A stretch of 64,000 nucleotides of DNA, from NCBI RefSeq assembly GCF_002878395.1, contig NC_061115.1:53939352-54003351 (forward strand), written 5' to 3'. Made by a program: the position numbers and the translations under genes. Under the pieces are notes generated by a model. It worked only from the letters and a program-made list of their open reading frames with translations, was not told the origin of the DNA and made no database searches. Shown here piece after piece: positions 1-12,200 of this stretch; the first letter of the stretch is position 1, and each line of letters starts with the position of its first letter. Source of the DNA: Capsicum annuum (taxonomy: Eukaryota; Streptophyta; Magnoliopsida; Solanales; Solanaceae).

Positions 1-2156
1 TACATTTAGAACCTAAAGGTTTATTTTCTAGAGGAAGATCAATCAACTCCCAAGTATGGTTGCTTAAGATTGAATCAACCTCACCATTGACTGCCTCTTT
101 CCAAGAGAATGCATCTGAAGACGCATCACTTCTTCAAACATTAGATGCTCATTTTTAAGAAAAAATATCACAAAATCTAATCCAAATGAAGATGACGTTC
201 ATTGATGTATACTACATCTTGGATTCTCATTATTAAGTACATTCTTGTTTGGTCCATCTGAAGGTCGTTTAGACCCTCCACCAGACTGCTCATGTCCAGT
301 TTTATACGGATAAATATGTTCAAAGAACTCAGCATTATCTAACTCATTACTGTATTTTTAGTGATATCCATATGTTTGGATTTATAAACCAAAAATTGAC
401 ATATTTTACTGCTTTTAGCATATCAAATGAACACACAGTCTATAGTCTTAGGTCCTATTTTTACCCTTTCAGATATAAGAACTTGGACTTTCATTCGACA
501 ACCCCACACTTTAAAATATTTTAAGTTAGATTTTCTTTCTTTCCTTTTTTCATATGGAATTGAATGTGTCTTACTATGAGGCACTCTATTGAGCATTCAG
601 TTAGCTATAAGAATAGCTTTCACCCATAAGTTTTGTGGTAAACCCAAACTTATGATTAAGGCATTTATTATTTTCTTTAATGTTTGGTTGAGGTGAATAC
701 GAGGCAGCAGTTTGAGGGACAATTTTATTTTCTACACATATCTCAGCAAAAGGAGATTCATATTCTCCACCCCTATCATTTCTTATCATTTTGACTTTTT
801 TATCCAATTGATTTTCAACTTCTAATTTATATTGGCTAAACACGCCTATTGTTTCATCCTTACCATTTAACAAATAAACATAACAATATCTAGTGCATTT
901 GTCAATAAAATTTATAAAATACTTTTGTTCACCATGAGATGATGTTGACTTAATATCACAAACATCTGTATGGATTAAGTCTAAGGGATTGGAATTCCTT
1001 TCAAGACTTATACGGATGCTTAGCATACTTAGATTCCACACATATTTGACACTTTGATTTATTGCACTAAAAGTTAGGCAATACTTCCAAACTAATCAGT
1101 TTTCACAAGGTTTTGTAATTGACATGTCCTAAACGACTATGCCACAAATTATTTGACTCTAGCAAGTAATAAGAAGTCTCAGCTTTCTTTATTTAAACAG
1201 TTATTATATCAAGTTTGAAAAGGCTCTCACTGAGGTAGCCATGTCCTACATATGTTTCATTCTTGCTTATTACAACTTTCTCCAAAACAAAACACACACT
1301 TAAACCAGATTTTCATGAGAAGTGTTGTCAACACTAAGTTCTTCCTAATAGTAGGAACATGGAGAACATTGTTGAGAGTCAACACCTTGCCGAAAGTCAT
1401 TTTTCGGAATATCTTCTCACTTCCTTCAACCTTGACTGTTGCATTATTTTCCATGAAGATCATTTCTTTAGGATCAACGGTATTATAAGTGGCAAAATCT
1501 TCTTTGTCCGTACAAACATGTGTAGTGGATCTTGAATCAAACCACTATTCATTTGTATTTTCAACTAGATTGCTTTAAGTGATCATGGCACACAGATTTT
1601 AAATCTTTTTCATTTTTTCCAATATGTTTATCTGATCTCATTTCTTGTTCTTATTCAGAACCTGACTATTTAGAGCTTCATGGCCAACATTACTACTATT
1701 GTAGCACTTGCCTTTGAATGTTTTCTTGTACTTCTCTATCTCTTGTCCAGAAGACTTCTTCATCTTCTTATTATTTGGAGCATCATCCTTAAAAGATTTG
1801 AAACTATCATTGATAATTTCTCATTGAACTCATTATCTTCTTCTATCTTGGGACGACTCACAAGATCTTTCAAATCAGACAATTAATTTTTAATTTTTAT
1901 TTTTTCTGAAATATGAGGATTTATACTTGTGAACATTTTCATTTCAAGTTTGGTCAGCCAAAATAACATCGTTTACAGTCATTCTTTGAAGTTCACACCA
2001 AAATATTTTTTTTCGATTTCTCTGTCATATTCATTGCTAGAACAATATCTGAAGGACTTAATGATGCAACATTGGTTGTCGTTGCGACAACACCATTCAT
2101 AATCGAATTAATTTGTTGTTCAGTTTCATTCATCATTTTTCTGTCAATCTTTGACA
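1..2156 (-). pseudogene. copia gag-pol remnant (gag, pre-integrase, integrase, start of RT)
   Basis: The longest intact piece, 601-1041, reads as a copia integrase core: LIHTDVC carries the first Asp, and FIDKCTRYCYVYLL and RNDRGGEYES follow, the latter with the second Asp of the D,D,E triad. Upstream, 1257-1463 contains VLTLNNVLHVPTIRKNLV, typical of the segment between protease and integrase. Positions 1-140 translate in reverse to a WKEAV...NHTWEL-like stretch, which begins copia RT. Around 2020-2156 a gag start resembling MSKIDRKMMNETEQQ is visible. Stops and frameshifts separate all pieces. The family is certain; activity is excluded. Confidence 0.8.
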
Positions 2157-2639
2157 TACACTTTAGTATTTTAGAATACTAAAAATAAAGATTTTAATCT
2201 TTATCCAACTTGTTTTTAGTCAACGATGAAGTTTTTATATCTTCAAATCACCAACCGAATGACTTTAAAATATTACAAAATTTTTATGACTTCAAATCAG
2301 CATCAAATGCAAACAAAGTGAATACCCATAGGTTTTAAACTCTAGAAACCAATACAGAGAGTTTATCTAATCAGTGCAGTTTTTATATTCTTCAAACCGA
2401 ATTCCATACTGATTTCTTGGTAAAGTTTTTATATTTTTCTAATCGAGGGAGTAGAAATCAAAAGATCTTAGTCTCCACAAAATCAAACACAATACAAATT
2501 AACCAATTACTTGATTTATAAATAGTGGTATTCTTTTCTTTCTTTCACCAAACAAGCACTAAAATAAATATTTTTATAATTTTCTTAAGATTGTTGTATC
2601 TCTGATTTAGTAAAATCTGTATTTTTTCAACAATAACTT

Positions 2640-2915
2640 CAAATACATGTTCAAATTACATTTGAACAATAAAATGAAGTTTAAACTCTATATTTACAAC
2701 TTTGAATTTTTTACAATAAATTCAACCAACTTATGAACAATCAAAAATGAAGTTCAAACTATTTTTTTCTTGAAAATAGAAAAAATCAAATGTTAAGAAC
2801 TTCAACCAACTTATGAACTATCAAAATGAAATTTCAAGAACTTCAAACACAAGTTCAAACGGTTGAAGAACTATCAATATGAAGTTTAAACTATTTTCTA
2901 GAAAAACAGTAAAAA
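2640..2915. repeat. diverged short repeats in copia leader
   Basis: Variants of the phrase AACTTATGAACWATCAAAATGAAG recur about three to four times with spacers of some 60-90 bases. They lie between the candidate LTR and the gag start of the copia element. They look like decayed tandem repeats in the untranslated leader. Confidence 0.45.
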
Positions 2916-3420
2916 CCAACTTTATGAAAAAGAGATGAAACAGAAAGATTCAAGTCCACCAAATTCACGGTGTGTCCTTAAGAAAATTATTCCCCTCAAG
3001 TATCCGAGGTTATGAAATATATCCTCCCAAGATAAATGAATCACTTCGACGGAATAGCGGTACCTCAAATTCTGTCAAATTACAAACGCACTCAATAAGA
3101 GCAAATTACACTAGAGTTTTTTCAAAAAAGAACAGTATTTTTTCTTCAAAATTTCATATCTACACCCGAGGAAAAATTCAGGTATTTATTACCATCAAGG
3201 TATTGCTTCATGAGCAGAAGCAATGATTTGGAAAGGTGCATCCCTTCATAAAGGTAGCAACTCTTCGAAAAATGTACAACTCTTCGAAAAAGTCACAACC
3301 CATCGGAAAGGTCATAATCATTCAAACCGAAAAGGCGCCTATTCAAATTGCATTCTTTCTCTTGGTGTCTTTTTAAAAAAACACATATTCATTTTCCATT
3401 CACACCGCTTAAACCCAACA

Positions 3421-4525
3421 TAATTTTTATACACATATATGATATGATTTAGTATTAAGGTAATAACTGTTTAATCTAGAATTATTGTTTGTCTCTGTGT
3501 CGAGTTGGAATAACAATATTGACATATAATTGGCAGCCAATTTGCTTTGCATCTATACTTGTTGGCTAATTTATCTTGCTTTTTTTTTTTCAGTTTGTTT
3601 ATTTGCTAAACTGAATTGGAGGAAGCATCACAGAAGGCAAGGAAAAAGAGAATGTTGAACTAATAGTCATTCTAATCTTGAGCTAAAGTTGTTTATATAG
3701 ATTCACCTCTTTAATTAGTACAAGTAGTATTTGATACATTTCAATGGCCTAAATTATGTACTTATTATGTATACACTTAGTTTTTTGGATTTTTGAAAGT
3801 GGAATTTGTTTCACTTAAATGCGGAATGTTTTAATCAAGAAGTAGTACTCATATCATATAAAGTTTAGCTTTTTGGTGTGCATTTAAGGGGGTGGCTTCA
3901 TGGTCAATCTTATGTGACGGAGAATCATGAGATCTCACTAAAAGTCTCGAATATTTGTATAAACATGACATGGTTTGAGAATCTAACGTTTTAGGTTTAA
4001 CTTTTAATAGAGATCAAAAATATTAGGTAATTCTTTTTATTTGTTCTAGTTTTGATGTATAAAGTTATATGATATTTATTATTAGTGAGAGTTAACAGAT
4101 ATTTAATTTAATTAATTGAGACATACAAAGGCTGGTCAAGATACCCAATTATCGAAATAATAATAAAAAACCTCTTTGAGACACCAAATCCCAAACTCAA
4201 CCCACCCCACAACCCACACCCTCATAAATTCTTTCAGTTTTCTTTTTCCAACCCACCCTGCCCTCCCTCCTCGCCCATCCCCCACCCCCCAACACCATAT
4301 GCATCAGTCCGCTCCAATCCATTTTCATTGTTGCATTAAATATATATAAATAGATTTTAGATATTTTTTTACTTTTATATCAAACACAAAAAATTAAATA
4401 AAAAATAATTTATTTTCATAAAAAATATTTTCCTTCATATGGAACACACCCTAAAACTTAATTCTTCTATTTCTTTCACGGTTGGTAGAAAAGTATTACC
4501 AATTATTTATTGCAAGCCATAGAAC
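3421..4525. other. AT-rich intergenic sequence, no gene seen
   Basis: No ORF with recognisable content, splice pattern or repeat end was found. There is a pyrimidine and C-rich stretch around 4200-4310 and an AT-rich tract at 4330-4440. Confidence 0.5.
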
Positions 4526-7092
4526 TAGCGATGCTAATGGGGCGGAGCAGGGCAGATGTGAGGGCAAAGCCGAATTAAATCCATAGATTTTGAACAGCCC
4601 CGCCTCACATAGCATAATTTTAGAAAAATTATATAGATATTTTATATTTAAAAAGTATTTATAATTTATAGTAATAGAATTTTTTTCAAATATAATAATT
4701 ATAATATATTTGTATTACATGCATAAATCACTTTTAATACATTGTGCAGATTTCTTATCTAACAAACATAATACATTTTAAAACACATAATACATCTATA
4801 TTGCATCCATAATATATTTTTAATACATAGTGCAATTGTTATCAATGGTAGTAATAAACAACAGAGCAATGTTTTAAAATAGTAAGTACTTATTAAAAGA
4901 TAATTAAGCAAGTAATCAGTGCCATAATTGTTTGATTTTGCCATGCCCCGCATATTTTGCTTTTGTTATGCAGTTTACATTATGCAGCCTATAATCTTTA
5001 GCTTTTAGTTTCTAGCAAAACAGACTCTTGTTCACATGCTACGTTGATATTGTGTGATTTAAGTTCATGATATTTAACTGTGGCTACATGCCTAAATTGC
5101 TTTCTGATCTTAGATGCATAATTAGAGTAACAAGTAACCATATGCCATATTATATACGGTGAGCAATATGAGAAACGAAATTGCAACAGAAGTCATGAAA
5201 CAGATTCTATGGATTCGTAGAATATAGGAGTTTGGAGTGTAAAGGTAATTTAAAATTTTAAAGAGGCATATGAAAATGAAAAAAATTCAAAACAAACAAG
5301 TGTTTATCTTATTCATTAAAAGTTAACATCGTTAGTTACAAGGTAAAATGTAAGGTAAATAAAGTCACTTACATTCTTTTTTGATGAAAAAGTTGGTGAG
5401 GGCTGGGAATTTAATGCCACCAATGCTTGTCCATTTTGGGGTGTCTAGCAATATGCGTTTAGTTTATTAAATCAATGGATAAATATCTAGTTTTACCTAT
5501 TTTATTCTTGATATTAAATACAATACATCACTCATTACATTTTTCAAAACAAAAAATTTATTATATTCAAAGGCTAATATAGTAAAATCACCCATCTATT
5601 GTTGTTTCTTAAGGTATATGTCATGGCAAAAGTGAATAAGTATTTATGAACGGAGGAGTATTTAGTGAAGAATTTATTTCAACTGCAGTGCAAGGTTGGG
5701 AGACTGTTTTACCTTACAAAGTAAAATGTGTCCCTTATTAATTTTCTTTTATAAACCACCTGTTTCTTTCATTTGTTATTCAGATTATTTGTTTGCACCT
5801 GTTTCACTCTCTTCATTCACATTATTTTGAGTGTTTGTTCTTGCTGAAAGTCTATTTCATCAAAAATCTTGCATTTTAAGGTATATTTCAATCACCTTTT
5901 TATATAATCATTCCAATACCTAACAAACAAGTATGTAGTATTAATATTATTAATCATCTTTTTAGCTTTTACTAATTTGCAAAATGTTATTGTTATCGTG
6001 CCAATGTGTTAAGCCTAAACCTAGGTTAAATCATTATTGTCTATCTAATTCTTTTTTGAATTATTGTTTGCACAACAAAGATGTTAAGTTTGAACATGCA
6101 TGTGTAAAAAACTTGCCCTTTAAGCTCCAAACTCCCTTTAGTTGCATGCTTGTGTAAACTGGTCAATTCATCAAATTATTACTTCACATAAATGTTTATG
6201 AAACAACATATCAAAACTAATTTTAATTTTCTTTGTGTATAGATATGGAAATCAACAGTTTGTCCATCTAAGATCATCACAATATGACGTATATGCCACG
6301 CAAAGTAAGCATCAGTCTAAGACTATTTTGAGAGGCACATTAAAGGGAGAAAAGGCATGTTTAGCGAACCATCTTGATGCGAATATTTGGGTCCTTTTTT
6401 CTTTGAAAAATGCAATAAGTGATGTATTGTATTTAATAGTAAGGGTAAATAGGTAAAAATGAATAAATTATTCATTGATTTTATAAATTGGACAAGTATT
6501 GTTGGACATCTTAAAATAGAAAAATGGACAAATAAAGATAGACGGAATGAGTACATTAACATCATTAAATTTCTAACTCTCATTTTCAATCAAAGGATAA
6601 GGTAAATGACTTCATTTACCTTGCAAAGTAAAATCATGATTTTACTTTACACTTTATCAAGTAATTAAAAACGTTAACTTTTAGTGAACTAGATAAACAC
6701 GTGTTTACCTTGTTCATTTTGAAATTTGCTCATTTTCATATGCCCTTCTAAAATTTTCAAAGAAAAACACTTAAGTCTTTTAGGCTCCCGACTCTATAGT
6801 ATCTAATTATATGTTACTGGATTTTAATCTTTTTACTTCCAAGTGTTTTGTGTATAGCATAAACAACTAATAACTGATATTATTAGTGTTTTTAAAGTAT
6901 TTATTTTTCTAAAAAAAAGTACTTTGTTGAAATAATTTTTTTATTTTTTTTTAGCTTTTGTTTTGTTTAAATCCGCAAAATCTCACAACCCGCTCCCGCA
7001 TTATTTTTTAAATGATTATTTCAACTTTTCAACCCACCATACCTTGCACCGCATTGCCCAAAACCCGCACCCGCACCCCATTGTCATCCCGA
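4526..7092. mobile_element. candidate non-autonomous hAT-like DNA transposon
   Basis: The left end reads TAGCGATGCTAATGGGG and the reverse complement of the right end reads TCGGGATGACAATGGGG, so the terminal inverted repeats match at most of 17 positions. This GATGnnAATGGGG type of end is familiar from hAT elements in plants. Flanks CATAGAAC and CAGAACAC are only loosely similar, so an 8-bp target duplication is not convincing. No transposase is visible. A second inverted-repeat element may be nested inside. Confidence 0.45.
5248..6760. repeat. long imperfect inverted repeat (arms about 135-160 bp)
   Basis: The reverse complement of 5248-5382 aligns with 6600-6760. Shared blocks include ACTTnATTTACCTT, GTTAACTTTTA, AGATAAACAC and CATTTTCATATGCC. 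The arms enclose about 1.2 kb without coding potential. The structure suggests a foldback or Mutator-like MITE nested in the larger hAT-like element. Confidence 0.55.
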
Positions 7093-8049
7093 CAGAACAC
7101 AAGTTCTTCGTGGAACCCAAGGGCGGAGCTGTAGGGGCAGAAGTCGAATTAAAACTCCTTTATCAAAAGTGTCGCCACGCAATAAAGTTAGAAATGATTT
7201 CTTGCTAGACATAATTTTTATATCCCCTTGACACAAATAAAGATTCTAGTGCAGATGTAAAGGGGGTCCAAAGTGCTTTAAATTACAAGTTCATATACAG
7301 AGTGTGACACAAGTAACAATATTTTGAAAGTCCTCCGTACGCTAATGAAGCATGTGGTACCTTCCACTAAACGAATGAACCTGAACCTTTTGAAAATGCT
7401 AACAGTGAGAATATAGCTTCTACATGCAAACCACTTGAAATCTGTGCGCGCACACACAAAGGATATTGCTCGAGGCTCTGCCTATATTGATCATGAGCAA
7501 TCAAATAGCCCCGACATATAACCAAACAGGCGATAACCCTCCAAATAAGCATTCGAAAAGAAAAATCTGGATTGCTGAAATTCCAAAATTCTTAGAACGA
7601 CCATTAATTGCAAAATAGGAGTCATTCTTAACCATTAATATATACAAAGGATAAAATCACTAAGCATAACAATACTGGAGCATTTGATCTGCTTCGCAAA
7701 AATATGAAGCATTTCCTGATCGCAAAGATATTGTAGCATTGGCTCGATGAGCAGACTGAACAGCTGCAGAGGCAAAACTGGGACAAGTCAACAGAGGCCA
7801 GCTTTGTTCCTCTCCCTCGGATTTAGCTTTACTTCCAGATATCAGAGGTAGTCTATTTTGCACTGAGCCCACAGCGTTCATTTGACTCAAGAATCAAAGC
7901 TGCCATTCATGGGCACCAGGATACCATACATTGTAAAGCTGCCAACACGGATGCTCCTATGAACCCGTCCCAAACAAAACCAAGGACATGAGGCTGTCCC
8001 AAGCATCACTGATGCCAATTTGTGATGTCCACTTTAACTGCCAACTCAT
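7093..8049 (-). other. 3' flank of the helicase gene, probably including its 3' UTR
   Basis: This stretch lies immediately downstream of the helicase stop codon on the minus strand. It has more balanced composition than the flanking transposon DNA, especially 7660-8049, which fits a 3' UTR. No confident polyadenylation site was chosen. The short ORFs here have no recognisable content. Confidence 0.4.
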
Positions 8050-8505
8050 CTATGCTTTTTTGCTCTTTTTAAGAAATTGAGACATCTGCTCAATGTAATC
8101 AGGACCTGCACAGTGCCCTTCCAACAACCAGTCCAGAGCCTCAGCTGCTGCATCTTTTTCAGCTTGCTTTTTGTTGTTGCAAGGTCGTCCCATTATCTGC
8201 ATTCCATTGAACTCCACAGTAGCTTGAAACTGATTGTTATTAAGTTGCAATGACTTGTAGGTTGGCGTTGCATATCCTGCTCGATTAAGCAACGTCTGTA
8301 GCTGAGACTTGGCATTGTCACCTCCCGGACCACTTTCTATCCTTGACATTGTAGCTGGTGGTGGTGCTCCAGCGCATGGCTTGGAAGGAAGTAAAATCTG
8401 ATGGTTAAAAATGAATCTGCCACCGCATTGATCCTCTGAGATAAGCAACCGTATTGCTGAAAGAAGTTCATGATAACCGTGTACATCCATCCTAGGATTC
8501 AAGAG
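8050..8505 (-). CDS. helicase terminal exon with dsRNA-binding domain
   Basis: The exon runs from an acceptor (TTACAG) at 8506 to a TAG stop at 8050-8052 and encodes 151 residues. After a linker rich in Pro and Gly comes a ds[14 protein letters not shown] (helix 1), [13 protein letters not shown] (beta strands) and [16 protein letters not shown], the usual KKxAExxAA helix that contacts the RNA major groove. The tail ends in a lysine-rich LKKSKKA. A dsRBD at this place is the feature that links the gene to the AT2G01130-like branch. Confidence 0.92.
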   Translation of the reverse strand, partial: LLNPRMDVHGYHELLSAIRLLISEDQCGGRFIFNHQILLPSKPCAGAPPPATMSRIESGPGGDNAKSQLQTLLNRAGYATPTYKSLQLNNNQFQATVEFNGMQIMGRPCNNKKQAEKDAAAEALDWLLEGHCAGPDYIEQMSQFLKKSKKA

Positions 8506-9247
8506 CTGTAACATGTGGATTGCCAACTTGAGTTAAATATTATCTCAAAAAGACGAATGAAACCACAGCTTCTTCAGACTTGACAATACAGCATTTCATC
8601 TGTTCTGAACCAATCCTTAATCAGAACTGACAATAAAGTGAGGTAGTAAACGATCACTTACTTTAGTGTGAATTAACTCGTCAAGCTCTCTTCTTAGACT
8701 TCTGTACATTTCTGCTATGGTAGGGTCCATAAAGAACTCTAAGTATCCACCCAACATTTTCAAGTGACCGTCCTGTAAAAATGAAGTAAAACGATTCCAC
8801 TCAACTGAGAGAGTATGTAAGCAGGTTAATTTATACTTGACTGTAACCGATACACAAATTTCCCTTCAGGATCTAGGATCAACAGAAGGCGAGAAGGGGA
8901 GCTCACCGCTTCCGCTTTTGTGATGGTTCCTCCAAATAGAAGCAGCACTGAGTCGGAGATAGCCGTAGAATCCCGGAGAAAGACAGAGTTTACTTTGATC
9001 TTTTCATTGAAAACCAGCCAAGGGTATGGTATCCTGGAGTCCCGGGCATTAACAGAGTTCTTTGCATACATCAGAAAGACAGTAAGATCAATGGGACTTC
9101 TATTAAATAAAACGAAATACTCAGCTAGCAAACTCACCGAGTGTAAAAACACCTGACCATCTTCCATTGTTTTCAATGAAAATGACTTTTCATTATGCTG
9201 CAAAAGCAATAATATCAGTAACATTAGAAGCAAGGATACTTCAATGC

Positions 9248-9291
<44 letters not shown>

Positions 9292-12200
9292 CAGTTTCAC
9301 TAAAGCTTCAAATCATCCATAAGGGCACTTTACTACTATAAAATTATACAATTATAATTATGGATACACTCCAGGTTGTTTCAAAATGAAAAGGTAGAGA
9401 TGAAGATGATTTATGGTTAATGCAAATATGATCTCCACGATGCAATATTGAAGCAGATAAAGAAAGAAACCAGGTTTTACCAGTACAGAACAGATTCCAG
9501 GATACAACCCATAGCAGATAATCGCTCGAAGGAGATGCTCATCATAACTCCAAGAATTATACATGGTAATGTTGCTGTCAACAAGCCCAGTATCATTCAG
9601 CAAAGAGTAGAACTCCTTGCGAAGAGAATCAACAGCTTTCATAGACTGTGCAGACAGAAAATTCTTCCAGCAGTATTCATATCCAGCTAGGTCTCTTTCA
9701 GCATCCCTCCACCCCTCATATGCTCGGACAAGAGCAAGATGATCACTAAAATCACGTGAAAAATGAGCCTTAGCAGCCTCTGCAAGCTGAAAACAACAGC
9801 TAACATGTCAAAATCATTACTGGTCTCTCAAAAAAAGTTATGTCCATTCCAACTAATGGGGATGAAGCAAATAATGACTAACAGCAACACGGAGGCTCAA
9901 CTTACATCTTTCTTGTCAAGTGGTGACAAGAAGGGATCTCGGACACTAAGACCAGAAACAATAGTTAATATCGGGTCCAAACAATTCAAAATTGCCCCCA
10001 GTATAAGCATTTTCCCGAGTTTAGGCTCCATTGGAAGCATTGTTAAGTAACGCCCTGCCATTGAACCACAACAAAGGCAGAGAAAAATCAGCGGACCAAA
10101 TATTTAAGATTTGAATACGATTAAAATTCAATTTTCATACCTAAAACAGTCAAATTTTCACTCTCATCTAAAGCTCCAATGATTTTCAGATACTCAATAG
10201 CATTTTGAACCTATCAGCAAAACAAAAGAAACCTTCACTGAAGCAACAAACGGAGGTTGAACTTGTACCGTCCACGAGATGGTCTGAACTTATATCAGAG
10301 GCCAGTAAAATGTACTACCGAATAAAAATTGCTATACTACCGAATAAAAATTGCTAACATATTCATTACCACACAAGTAAGAATAATAAATCCGACAGGA
10401 GCATTACCGCTAATAACTCAGGAGATTGCAAAGCCCTTGAGAGGAACTCAGAAATACTACCAAGTTTCAAACTTTTAATTTGCAAACAAAGGGATTGCAA
10501 AGGAGTCCTCAGGATTTCCGGTAATTGAAAATCTGCAAAAGCATCATATACACATCTGGGATAAAGATGATAGCATTCTCCAGGCTGAACACGTCCGGCT
10601 CGTCCCCTTCTCTATCAGTTTCATGGGTAAACAAACATCATACAATTAAAATTTTGTCGGCAGTACCCAAAAGATGATTAGCATGAAAAGGGAGAACTTC
10701 CTTCTACGGAAACAGAAAGTACCAACAAGGTGTAAACTTGTGATGAGCAACAAAAACTGGAGCAGAAAAGAAGTGAAATAATTAAATAAAATACTTGCCC
10801 CCTTACTCATTTTACATCACATCATTATAGCAGTCGGTCATTATTTACCAACACCGGCATTTTGAGCTCGTTATCTGTGTGTGTTGTGGTGAGTGTGTTT
10901 TCATACGTTATAAGAATCTTATTTTTCTAAGCAATTTCCTTCTCTTTTGCATTCAACTCAAACTCCAAGCTTTTTGCAACCACAGGTCCAAGGACCTATC
11001 TTGCTTAGACCCGGGAACTCTTGGTCTTGACATTAAAAGGACTAGTAAATAACAAACTTGTTTCACACAAGAAGATCCATGAAGGCTAATTTAAAGAGTC
11101 CTTTGAATGTATAGTCGGGGTTTGCTTTTGTTCTTTTTTTCTTTTAAATGCTATTTTGGATGTAACCACAGCACTTTCAGAGCTGGCTTTTGACATAAAT
11201 AATGCTTACGCCTTCAACAAAGAAATTCAACTATGACTACGATTGTTATGCAATGACAAGCTAAAGCTACAGCTATACTATTGTATATAATGTTGTTTTT
11301 GGTCTTTGGGAAAAAAAAAAAAAAATCTGGTGAGTCCAGTCCCTGACAAACTCTTTGTAGTGCTAGTTACCTTGGCAGTATGTATCAATGAAACCATCTG
11401 TCCCAAATTATAATGATCACTTACCTTTTTTTTTCGTATAAAGATAATGACCAATTCACGGGTTCAAGGCTTGGAAACAGCCTCTAGCAGAAATGAAAGG
11501 TAAGGCTGCGTACAATAGACCCTCGTGGGAGGGCACTTCCCCGTACCCTGCGCATAGCGGGAGCTTTAGTGCACCAGGCTGCCCTTTTTATTAAGAAAAT
11601 AAGGACCACTTAACCATCTCTATCAAAACATTAAAAGTCTACTTAACCTTACTGCATCTCCAAAAACGATCTCACTTTCTTGAAGAGTAACTTCTATTCA
11701 ATATTTTATAGCCAGAATTCTTATCCAAAAGCAATATTTTATAGCAACACTTGCAATTGGCATTCACGGGCGTAATGAAGAGCAACCACTCGAACGTGAG
11801 AGCAAACGATCACCCAACAAATGAATATACTTCTAGTTTCTTTTAAAAATCAAAAAGCACCTCAATGGTGCTTTCCCATTTGAATACTTACCAAAACCAT
11901 TTTTTCAGCCTTCCTCCTGATAACCTTTATTTTCAACTTCATCATCCAATTCAAAATAGACATAAATTATAGGACAGCTGGAGCGCATAACTTAGGGGCT
12001 TTGTTAGACTAAAAACCATTACATTCTTCAGCTTCTATCTCATTTGCAGTAGCTATATATGGCAGGATTCACTACCAAAACGATTGCCAAGGGCTAAATG
12101 CAGAACAAGTGCAGAGGTCTTCCTTTGATAAGAAAAAAAAATAGTCACTCAACTTGATATTTTGAGGCCAGTTATAGATATAAACTGACATATGGATGAT

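Larger units (their letters stand above)
1..3420 (-). mobile_element. Ty1/copia retrotransposon, 5' part, degenerate
   Basis: On the minus strand, reading from 3420 downward, there is a candidate LTR start (TGTTGGGTTTAAGC), a long non-coding leader, a gag-like start near 2156, a pre-integrase segment near 1257-1463, an integrase core at 601-1041, and the beginning of reverse transcriptase at the window edge. This is the copia order gag-int-RT. The 3' half and 3' LTR lie left of position 1, so no target duplication can be checked. The 5' LTR end and primer site were not resolved. The frame is broken in many places, so the copy is inactive. Confidence 0.8.
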
